A DNA stretch of 64,000 nucleotides from Gardnerella piotii (GTDB taxonomy: Bacteria > Actinomycetota > Actinomycetes > Actinomycetales > Bifidobacteriaceae). Positions 16,582-25,100 of this stretch are shown here, one piece after another. The stretch spans positions 1,240,001 through 1,304,000 of the forward strand of contig NZ_QJUV01000001.1 in the NCBI RefSeq assembly GCF_003397585.1, written 5' to 3'. The translations under genes and the position numbers were made by a program. Each line of letters starts with the position of its first letter. Within the stretch, counting starts at the first letter, position 1. Below the pieces are notes generated by a model that was given only the letters and a program-made list of their open reading frames with translations, ran no database searches and was not told the DNA's origin.

Positions 16582-19029
16582 CTACTTTGTCTCCTCGTAC
16601 CACTCGCGCGACTCGCCATTGTTAAGAACAACATGGCCAGTTTCGCCCGACATGTGCTTTACGCGGTGAGCAATCTCCTCGTGGCGTCCGTGAACCATTG
16701 GTCGCTGAACAGGATTGCCCAAGTATCCGCAAGTGCGCTTAGTCACATTGCACTTATCTGGATCGCTGTTTCCGCACTCTGGGCAACGGAAGCCTTCCTT
16801 AGTTGGCTCAAAATCGCCCTGGAATCCGCAAACAAAGCAATGGTCAATCGGAGTGTTCGTACCCAAGTAGCCAATGCCAATCTTATAAGCATAATCCCAA
16901 ACAGCCTCCAAAGCCTTAGGATTTGCTTGCAAGCATGGGAACTCGCAGTAGTTAATAAAGCCGCCGGAAGCAAGATACGGGAAGTCAACCTCGTAGCGGA
17001 GCTTCTCCATAGGAGTTGGCTGCAACCACACTGGGTAATGGAAGGAATTAGTGTAGAAGTCGTGATCGGTAACGCCTTCAATGCTGCCAAACTTCTGGCG
17101 ATCCATGCGGTTAAAGCGATCCGTCAAAGACTCAGCAGGAGTGGAATATACCGAGTAATGGTATCCCTCCGCCTTCGACCACTGCTGGCAAAGCTGATTC
17201 ATACGGCGAACCATAGAAAGCGCAAATTGCTTGCCATCCTCATTCCAGCTGTGATCTTGCATCCAATCCTTGCCAAAGAACACGGATGTAGCTTCATACA
17301 GGCCAATATAGCCAAGAGACACAGTTGCGCGCTCGTTGCGGAACAGCTGATCCACGCTCTCATTAGCGCCCAAACGGCCAAAAGCACCGTAGCGGAACAG
17401 AGTTGGAGCGTTTACAGGAGTGGCCTGCTTGCAACGCATAATGCGGAATCGCAAAGCTTGATGCGCCACTTCCATGCGCTCGTTAAAAAGCTTCCAGAAG
17501 CGGTTTACGTCTCCGTGAGACTCCAGCGCAATGCGAGGCACGTTAACTGTTACAACGCCAAGATTCATGCGGCCGTCTTCCACGTCTTTGCCAGTCTTTG
17601 GATCAACCCAGCCCTGAAGGAAGGATCGGCAGCCCATAGGCGCCTTAAAGGAGCCTGTAATCTTAACAATATTCTCGTAGAACACAACGTCTGGGTACAT
17701 GCGCTTTGTAGAGCACTCAAGCGCCAGCTGCTTCAAATCGTAGTTTGGATCGCCTGCATCTGCGTTAACGCCGTGCTTAATAGTAAACACAAGTTTAGGG
17801 AAGATAGCAGTATGACGGTCCTTGCCGAGTCCGCGAATGCGATTAAGTAAAATAGCGCGCTGAATTTCGCGAGCAAACCAAGACGTACCCAAGCCAAAGC
17901 CAACAGTTACGAACGGAGTCTGACCGTTAGAAACGCGGTTAGAATTGATTTGATATTCCATTGTCTGCATAGCGTCGTAAATCGCCTTGCGCGTCATAAT
18001 CTTTGCGTAAACTTCGCGAAGCTGATCCAACTCACTCAAATTCTCGTCAAAAGGAGTGTCTTCTGGAAGAGGATCCCTATCTGAACAATGAAGATTCTTA
18101 GGCTCCTGAGCCTTTAAGCCGTCAATCATGGCCTTAGCAACTTCGATTGGCGTGGAATCTGGAATCATGGCCTGAGCCATAGCAAGATTCTTGTCGTAAT
18201 CGCACTTAGCGTAAGGCTCAAGCATCTCGTCTGCGCGGTTTACAGTTTGGCCGCCGTACTGCGCGCCTGCAATATCCTTAATAATCTGCGTAACTTGAGT
18301 AGCCGCCGTGCCAATCGACTTTGGGCTATCCATCATTGCGTTTCCAAGCGCAAATCCCTTAGCAAGCATATCTCCAAAATCTGGAAGCGAGCAATTGCTC
18401 ATGCAAGTAAATGGCGAATAATCAGCATCGTGGAAGTGAATATCGCCCTTCATATGCGCGTTAGAAACCGCGTGAGGAAGCATAGAAAACGCGGAAGCCT
18501 TAGAAACAGCGCCTGCAAGAAGATCGCGCTGAGTAGCGTAAACGTTGGAATCCTTGTTAGCATTTTCGCGCACAAGCGACTCGTCTCGGTTTACAAGGCG
18601 ATTCACAGCTTCGTTAATGTCGGTTGCCTTAGCGCGGTCGATATCTCGGTTTAGGCGGTAGCTTGTGTAGCAACGCGCAACCTCGTAAAGGTGATTTTCA
18701 ATAAGACCATGCTCAACAAGAGTCTGAATATCTTCGATTTTTGCAGGGCCATTGTAACGGTCTTGAATCTCGGCCTCAATATGATCCGTAATATCGCGAA
18801 TCATCTGCTCTTCTTGCGGGCCAACTTCTTTGCGCAAATCCTTAAACGCAGCTTTAATGGCCATTATTATGTTCATCTGATCGAAGTCAACAACGCGACC
18901 ATCGCGCTTTTCGACTTGCACGCGAGACTTCTTAGAAGAGTCGTTTGAAGCTACATTAAAATCACCCAAAGTGACGGCTTCTTCATCTTGCAAAGTGGCA
19001 TCTTCTAAAGTCATATCAGAGACCTGCAT
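16582..19029 (-). CDS. nrdD: Anaerobic ribonucleoside-triphosphate reductase NrdD
   Basis: NrdD is the class III (glycyl-radical) enzyme reducing ribonucleoside triphosphates to deoxy forms. The protein is about 815 residues. An ATP-cone lies at about 30-120 (VEKRDGRVVDFDQMNI), and the catalytic barrel carries motifs such as FTCMSNCSLPDFG. A four-cysteine zinc site near the C-terminus is CFVCGFQG ... FRCPECGN. The glycyl-radical loop reads KRTCGYLGNP. The frame extends to 19071, but the ATG at 19029 has GAAAGG about eight bases upstream and is preferred. It is probably regulated by NrdR through its ATP-cone counterpart, by inference. Confidence 0.96.
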   Translation of the reverse strand: MQVSDMTLEDATLQDEEAVTLGDFNVASNDSSKKSRVQVEKRDGRVVDFDQMNIIMAIKAAFKDLRKEVGPQEEQMIRDITDHIEAEIQDRYNGPAKIEDIQTLVEHGLIENHLYEVARCYTSYRLNRDIDRAKATDINEAVNRLVNRDESLVRENANKDSNVYATQRDLLAGAVSKASAFSMLPHAVSNAHMKGDIHFHDADYSPFTCMSNCSLPDFGDMLAKGFALGNAMMDSPKSIGTAATQVTQIIKDIAGAQYGGQTVNRADEMLEPYAKCDYDKNLAMAQAMIPDSTPIEVAKAMIDGLKAQEPKNLHCSDRDPLPEDTPFDENLSELDQLREVYAKIMTRKAIYDAMQTMEYQINSNRVSNGQTPFVTVGFGLGTSWFAREIQRAILLNRIRGLGKDRHTAIFPKLVFTIKHGVNADAGDPNYDLKQLALECSTKRMYPDVVFYENIVKITGSFKAPMGCRSFLQGWVDPKTGKDVEDGRMNLGVVTVNVPRIALESHGDVNRFWKLFNERMEVAHQALRFRIMRCKQATPVNAPTLFRYGAFGRLGANESVDQLFRNERATVSLGYIGLYEATSVFFGKDWMQDHSWNEDGKQFALSMVRRMNQLCQQWSKAEGYHYSVYSTPAESLTDRFNRMDRQKFGSIEGVTDHDFYTNSFHYPVWLQPTPMEKLRYEVDFPYLASGGFINYCEFPCLQANPKALEAVWDYAYKIGIGYLGTNTPIDHCFVCGFQGDFEPTKEGFRCPECGNSDPDKCNVTKRTCGYLGNPVQRPMVHGRHEEIAHRVKHMSGETGHVVLNNGESREWYEETK

Positions 19030-19257
19030 TCTACAGACCTTTCTCAATCTACCGTGTATTTTGCATCGCAAATCGACTTATGATTCGCAACAACTTGCTC
19101 TACTATAACCCATTGCATGCACAATATCTAGGGCAACTTACATAAATAACAAACTATATATAGTGATTTTGTGGTTTCTGGCGATTTTCCAGGCGTGTCT
19201 CAGCGTGCCGTGCGCGCGGCTAGGGCGAGTCGCGCAAATTCTTGACGCTTTGATATA

Positions 19258-19689
19258 TTGAGTCACGTGGAACAGACAGCTTTTCAACATGCAGAAGAAT
19301 TTGGATTCCAACCTGGAGACATCGTACAGCAGTGGCTGTGGGACGATGACGTTGACGATGCGATTTGCAGCAATATCGAAGAATTGACTGGCGAAGAACT
19401 TGTTGACGAAGATTACAGCTCCACTGTTGACGGAGTGATTATTTGGTGGCGAGACGGCGACGACGAAGACGAGCTAGCAGACACCATTATGGATGCAACA
19501 AACATGTTGAACAGCAACGCGCCTATGTGGGTTTTAACACCTAAGCCAGGGCGTGCTGGTTCTCCAAGCTCTAGCACTGTTCAAGCAGCAGCAATGACTG
19601 CTGGAATGAACGCCGCAACGCCTTTAACAGTTAGCGAAGATTGGAATGGTATTCGCTTGCGCGCATTCGGCAAAGGTCAAAGCAAGTAA
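19258..19689 (+). CDS. DUF3052 family protein
   Basis: This acidic cytoplasmic protein of 143 residues matches the actinobacterial DUF3052 family by its order of motifs: AEEFGFQPGDIVQQWLWDDD, a central DGVIIWWRDGDDEDEL, and the tail PLTVSEDWNGIRL. No enzymatic motif is known for this family. The start is uncertain: TTG at 19258 or GTG three codons later, with no clear ribosome site. It is convergent with the DEAD-box helicase; the 188-bp gap between them is filled by repeat modules. Confidence 0.85.
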   Translation: MSHVEQTAFQHAEEFGFQPGDIVQQWLWDDDVDDAICSNIEELTGEELVDEDYSSTVDGVIIWWRDGDDEDELADTIMDATNMLNSNAPMWVLTPKPGRAGSPSSSTVQAAAMTAGMNAATPLTVSEDWNGIRLRAFGKGQSK

Positions 19690-19721
19690 CGCAGTTAGTC
19701 GGCACTTAGTTAGTTAGCCGA

Positions 19722-19874
19722 CGCTTTTTGTACCAAATTTGACCTAAATCACGTACATTCTCAGGAAAACAACTCCGCTTTTTGTAGCAATTTACGGCGT
19801 GTTGAACAACAAAAAGCGGAAAAAATTGACGCACTTTGTACCAAATTTGACCTAAATCACGTACAAAAAGCGGA
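19722..19874. repeat. Palindromic repeat cluster A-B-A
   Basis: There are three palindromes in a row. A1 (about 19722-19767) and A2 (about 19829-19874) share the arms CTTTGTAC/GTACAAA around a loop core AATTTGACCTAAATCAC. B1 (19775-19820) has the arms CCGCTTTTTGT/ACAAAAAGCGG around a TTTACGGCGTGTTGAA core. The cluster lies between the convergent DUF3052 and helicase genes and ends four bases from the helicase stop, so it could also work as a bidirectional terminator. Confidence 0.85.
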
Positions 19875-19877
19875 AAA

Positions 19878-21707
19878 TTATGCGTGACGTTGCGAACTAT
19901 GCGAGTCACGCGAACTGCGCGAATCATGCGAACGTCCGCGTCCTCTACCTCTGCCTCGGCCTCTACCCCGGCCTTTGCGCTTTGGCTGCTCTGGCTCTGG
20001 CATACTCCAGCCCTCTTGCAAATCCGCCAAATCGCCAACAATCTCTTGCAAAATCGGCGACTCTGGCTTAACGTCTTGCGCTTTAGCATTAATGCCAGCA
20101 CGCCTCAACATAGTGTGAGCCATTCGCTTTTGATTAGGCAACACAAGAGTCACAACATTGCCCGACTCGCCTGCGCGCGCAGTACGCCCCGACCTATGCA
20201 AGAACGACTTTGGATCCTCTGGTGGCTCCGTTTGCACAACAAGCGCCACATCGCTAATATCAATGCCTCGCGCAGCAACATCCGTAGCCACTAGCACACG
20301 CACGTCTCCACTAGCAAAAACGCTCATATGCCTATCGCGTTGATTTTGAGACAAGTTTCCTTGCAAATCAACTGCAGGAATCCCCTGTTGCACAAACTTC
20401 TTTGCCATATTCTTGGCTTGATACTTTGTGCGCGTAAAGAATATTGAGCGTTTTTTGCCCGAAGCCAGCTTTCTCAAAACTTCGTACTTATCTGCCGCAG
20501 AAACGCCAAAAACGTAATGTGTCATTGTGTCTACTTGCGAATCCGCGTCATCAACAGCGTGAACAAGCGCATTTGGCAAAAAGCGATTTACTATAGTCGC
20601 AACTTGCTTATCTAAAGTAGCAGAAAACAGCATGCGCTGACCGTTTGGATCAGTCTGCTCAAGCAAGCGCGTAACGGCTGGCAAAAATCCCATATCCGCC
20701 ATTTCGTCGGCCTCATCCAAAACACTTACCATCACTTTTTCGAGCGTTAAAGCGCCTTGACGCAGCAAATCCTCTAATCGCCCTGGGCAAGCCACTACGA
20801 TTTGCGCTCCCTGCTTAAGAAGCGCCATTTGCTGCTTGTAACGCACGCCGCCATAAACAGTTACAGTTTTCATGCCGTAAGCAGACGCTAGAGGCGCGAT
20901 TACGTCGTCTATTTGATGCACCAGCTCGCGAGTCGGCGCCAAAATCATTGCGTGAGGCGCTGGAACATCGTCTTCTTTGCGATTCTTGTTTTTTCTAGAA
21001 GCTCGACCCGAGTTGATTAAATCAACAAAGTTTTCTGCCAATCGTGCAACAAGCGGAATAGAAAATGCGAGCGTCTTGCCACTTCCCGTTCGTCCGCGTC
21101 CTAGAATATTCGCGCCTTGCAAAGAGTCTGGCAAAGTCGCTTGCTGTATTGGAAAAGCCGTGGTTTTGCAGTCTGCGCGCAAAACTTCCACCAAAGGCTG
21201 CGGAACTCCTAGCTGCGCAAAAGTCACGTCATCGCTGTAGTTTTCGCGTGATTCCACAGCTGTATCTGGAATCATTACGGAGTTTTTTTCGACTTCTTGA
21301 TTTTGCTTATATGAATTTTGCTTATTTTGATTACGATTATTTATACGACGATTCTTAAAGTCGCGCTTATCAAAATCACGCTTGCTAAAGTCCTTAGAAC
21401 TAAAGTCCTTCTCTCCAAAGTCCTGTTCAGCTTCTTGAATTGCCATCTCTTCGTATTGCAAAGCTTTTTCTCTAGCGCGACTTCTAGCTTTATCTGCCTT
21501 ACGATTGCGGTTCTTACGCGCGTTAAAATCGTTATTCTTACGATTTCTTCTATATTCAAATGGATTTTCTTTGGACTTATAGCCTTTTTTAGAAAAATTC
21601 TTATTATCTTTTTGACTTACAGCGGATTTTTTACTATTCGATTTTCTAGCAGCAGTTTTCTTAGAGCCTTGCGTTTTACCAAACGCATCATAATGAGTAT
21701 GTGGCAC
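19878..21707 (-). CDS. DEAD-box RNA helicase
   Basis: This is an ATP-dependent RNA helicase of about 609 residues. The N-terminal extension of about 160 residues is very basic (NRKNNDFNARKNRNRKADK). The helicase core has the Q-motif region (FPIQQATLPDSLQG), Walker A GRGRTGSGKT, PTRELVHQI, the Walker B variant VLDEADEMADMGF, SAT, and the conserved VLVATDVAARGIDI and HRSGRTARAGE. The C-terminal tail is a Gly-Arg repeat (RGRGRGRGRGR) that likely binds RNA. I chose GTG at 21707 because GAAAGG lies six bases upstream; the frame is open to a TTG at 21737. Roles in ribosome assembly or RNA decay are likely, by family. Confidence 0.92.
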   Translation of the reverse strand: MPHTHYDAFGKTQGSKKTAARKSNSKKSAVSQKDNKNFSKKGYKSKENPFEYRRNRKNNDFNARKNRNRKADKARSRAREKALQYEEMAIQEAEQDFGEKDFSSKDFSKRDFDKRDFKNRRINNRNQNKQNSYKQNQEVEKNSVMIPDTAVESRENYSDDVTFAQLGVPQPLVEVLRADCKTTAFPIQQATLPDSLQGANILGRGRTGSGKTLAFSIPLVARLAENFVDLINSGRASRKNKNRKEDDVPAPHAMILAPTRELVHQIDDVIAPLASAYGMKTVTVYGGVRYKQQMALLKQGAQIVVACPGRLEDLLRQGALTLEKVMVSVLDEADEMADMGFLPAVTRLLEQTDPNGQRMLFSATLDKQVATIVNRFLPNALVHAVDDADSQVDTMTHYVFGVSAADKYEVLRKLASGKKRSIFFTRTKYQAKNMAKKFVQQGIPAVDLQGNLSQNQRDRHMSVFASGDVRVLVATDVAARGIDISDVALVVQTEPPEDPKSFLHRSGRTARAGESGNVVTLVLPNQKRMAHTMLRRAGINAKAQDVKPESPILQEIVGDLADLQEGWSMPEPEQPKRKGRGRGRGRGRGRGRSHDSRSSRDSHSSQRHA

Positions 21708-21810
21708 AATAGCCTTTCGTATTTTATGATTGAACAATTCGATTGACGAATCGATAAAAAGTCATGAACTAACCGAGACTAGCACACGCCCCACACAAAA
21801 CTGTTGCGCT

Positions 21811-21987
21811 ATGCGCGACGACCTGCCTTTTCGCTTAAAGCGTAGCGCGAAAAGGTAATTCGGAGCGCTGAGCAGCTCAAGGCAGAAGCACTGCTTCTGC
21901 GCTGCGAAGACGTGAGCGCGGCTAATCCGCGCAAGCGACATTTCCGCATTTTGTTGCTCAACACGCAGATTAGAGCAACATTTTCGG
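21811..21987. repeat. Mosaic palindromic element (module C2 plus B5)
   Basis: Module C2 runs from 21811 to 21938 in plus orientation. It has an inner CCTTTTCGC/GCGAAAAGG hairpin, the central palindrome GCAGAAGCACTGCTTCTGC closed by CAGC (21873) and GCTG (21901), and a GCGCGG/CCGCGC hairpin. A minus-oriented B module (21944-21987) follows, with extended arms GTTGCTC/GAGCAAC. It lies downstream of the surface protein gene and in front of the helicase gene. It is a direct repeat of C3 at 28099. Confidence 0.85.
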
Positions 21988-21992
21988 TAAGA

Positions 21993-22031
21993 CATAAGCC
22001 TCGCTCGGCAAAAGACCAAACGAGGCTTATG
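21993..22031 (-). terminator. Hairpin downstream of the surface protein gene
   Basis: The arms CATAAGCCTCG (21993-22003) and CGAGGCTTATG (22021-22031) pair perfectly over 11 bp with a 17-base loop, 78 bp after the surface gene stop. There is no strong U run, so a terminator role is likely but not certain. Confidence 0.55.
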
Positions 22032-22109
22032 AGTATTGCTATAAGCACTAGCAAAGCTAATCAGCTATCAGTAAAACATCAGTCAAGCTAAATAGCTTAC
22101 AGCCAAGCA

Positions 22110-25100
22110 TTAATCGCGATTAGCGTGCTTTGTGCGCATGCGACGAGTTGCAAATGCTCCGCCGATTGCTGCAATCATAGTTGCAATCAATCCAGTAGTC
22201 GCAACGTTTGCACCAGTCGCAATGCCTGCATTTCCGCGAGAACGCATGCCCTTTATAACGCGGCTGCGAACAGCTGCACGCACTTTTGCTGCATTGGCTT
22301 GAGCATCCGCAAGCGCCTTACGTGCATCCGCAAGCTTAGCTGCCGCAGCGTCAACTTGCGCTTGCGTTGCATGCGGATCTGCAGCAACACGCTTAGCTTG
22401 TGCCAAGGCTTCGTCTAGCGTAGCAGCAGCTTGCTTAACAGCAGCATCCGCTTGCTTAACTTCTGGAGCGTTTTCTACAGCGTTGTTTACAGCCTTGTTG
22501 TCAACACCTGCACTGGCTGCGCCCGCAGCGCCAGTGCCAGCAGCACCAGCGCCTGAGCCTGGAGTTACAGCACCCATACCAGCGCCTTGCGCACCTGCAC
22601 CTGGTGCGCTTGGATTTGTGCCAGCAGCACCAGAGCCTGAATTAGCACCACCTGGATTTTCGGTGGTATTAATCTGATTAATCAAATTCTGCTTATTGAC
22701 GCCACCGCCCGTGCTTGTGGAAGTGCCAGAGCCAGAATCCGATTCCGAACCAGAGCCAGGATTGTCATCATCGCTTGGAGGAACTGGAGTTGTATCCTTG
22801 CCGTCAAGAGCCTCAGCCGCATCGCTCAACGCCTTAAGCGCTGCATCCAAAGCCTTCTGCTTATTCTCCTTGGTGTCAAGATGATCGTCTGCGCTAGCAT
22901 CCTTCTTACCAGTTAGCTTATCTATAATCTTCTGAGCAGCATCAAGAGCATCGTCATACGCCTTCTTCTTAGAATCAGAAGCCTTAGTGTACTCTACAGA
23001 CTTCTTAATATCCGCATCTTTAGCGATTTGTTGCTCAAGAGGCTTGGTGTTAACGCCATCCAAAGCAAGGCGAGCCTTAATAAGCTTGTCTAGAGCTTCA
23101 TCAACAGCCTTCTGAGCTTTTGCTTCCTGTTCAGGAGTTCGCGGCGTGGCACCTTCCTTCTTATAATTTGCATTATCGTCGTTTGCAGTCTTCAAAGCTT
23201 GCTCAGCGGCAGTCAAAGCGTCATCAAATGCTTTTTTCTTATCTGCAGAAGCAGTGGTATAAACAGAATCGCCTGGAGTCTTAGGATCAGTTTCACTTGG
23301 CTTCAAGCCCTTATCAGAGCCAATCTCCGCAGCAAGAGCATCTGTCTTAACGCCTGCACCCTTAACAGTGTTGTCAAGCGCTTGCATTGCTTTAAGAAGA
23401 TCCGCGTAGATATCGTTTACTTCAGCAGCGCCCTTAGCATCGCCCTTATCTCTGTCTAGCACGGCACCAGCGGCAGTGGCAGCATCATCAAATGCTTTCT
23501 TTTTGTCATCGCCGTCTTGCAGACCCTTATACTTGTCGCTCTTAGCAAACTTATCCGCAATAACCTTCAAGTCTTCAAGACGAGCCATAGCATTATCGGT
23601 GTTTGCAGCGTTAGCGAGCGCATCGTCAATGTCGTCAACACCAGTGTCATTGCCATCATCATCCTTGTGATTACCAGCATCAGTATCTTCAATAATCTTC
23701 TTGAAAGCTTCCTTCTGCTTATCATTAAGATGCTTGAACTCATCAATCTTCTTTAGAGCATCCTCAATCTTTTGGGCCTTTTCTGCGCGGTTTGCAATAG
23801 CAGTTGGGTCGCCAGACTTTTTACTATCGTCAATCTGTTTATTGAACTTGTCCTTTTCTTCCTGAGACAAATTAGTAGCATTGACCCGCTCTTTGGCCTT
23901 CTGCTTTTCCTCGTCAAGTTTTCCATTTTGTGTTTGACTTGGATCACTAGCATTTGTCTTCTGCGCGTTAGTCACCTGAGTGTTGATTTCTTTAAGCGCA
24001 TCATCAATCTTCACGCCATCAACAGCAGTCTTGATGTCAGAAGGCTTCTTAGCATCTTTTATAGAAGTCTTAGCACCGTTGATTGCAGTCTTGGCAGCTT
24101 CAACCTTCTGCTTAACAGCTTCTTTCTGAGTCTCATTCAAGCCATTTTCAGCGTCGGTCAGCTGCTGCAAAAGCGCATCAAGCTTCGCAATACCAGCATT
24201 CTTAGCATTTTCTTCGTTAATCGCATTCTGGCGCTTGGCTGCGTCAAGAGCCTTGTTGATACTATCAGCTGTAGCGTCAGTAGCCTTTAGAGCGGTCTCC
24301 AAATCGGTGAGCGTTTGATCCTTAGCAGGAGTTCCTCCGAGCAGCTCGTTAAGAGCAGCATCGTCGGCATGGGTTGTATCGGTTTTACCCTCAGCACCCG
24401 TACCATGATCAAGGAACGGAAGCGCGCCGTCCTTCAACGCACCCTTAGCACCATCAATAGCCTTAGCCTTGTCGAGAATCTTCTTTACGGCTTCAGGTGT
24501 TGTTGCGCCTTGTGGATCTCCTGACGTTCCCCCACCATTAATCTCTTTCTTGAGAGCCTTTTTCTCTTCATCACTCAGATTATTGAGCTTGTCAATCTCA
24601 TTAGAAGCATTCGTTTTATCGGTTTGAAGCTGCTGGTTTTCCTTATCCTTTTTATCCTTCTCGCGCTCCTCCTTTTCCTTCTTCTCCTTGGCGTTATTAC
24701 CACCCTTGTTGTCGGTTATGGTCTTCTTAGTATTAGGGTCAGTAGATTTTGCATTCTCTTTGCCCTTATTATTAGCATCACTCAAAGCTTTCTTGACACC
24801 ACTTTCATCCGTAGCATCCTCAACTTGCTTCTCGTACTGCTTCTTCTGCTCATCAGTAAGGTTTGGATTGCGCTCAATCATCTCCTTCGCCTGCTTCTTC
24901 ATCTCTTTGAGTTTATTCTCATCAGGATTTGGATTTGGCGTAGGTGTCGCGTCCTTCTTCTTGTAGAGCTTGTCTGCAGGCACGGTGAACAGAACAGTAT
25001 CACCATTCTTAAAGTCGACACTCTTGCCATCACCATTAATAGAAACAGTAGTAATGCCATACGTTGCAGAATCGGACTTAAGCTCCAAGCAGGAAGTACC

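Noticed and set aside
16633..17850. 405-codon plus-strand frame across nrdD
   Set aside because: It is antisense to nrdD, has no start signal, and its composition is the mirror of nrdD codons.
19706..20101. Minus-strand frame over the A-B-A cluster and the helicase 3' end
   Set aside because: It overlaps the real helicase gene in another frame and gets its length from repeat DNA. There is no ribosome site.
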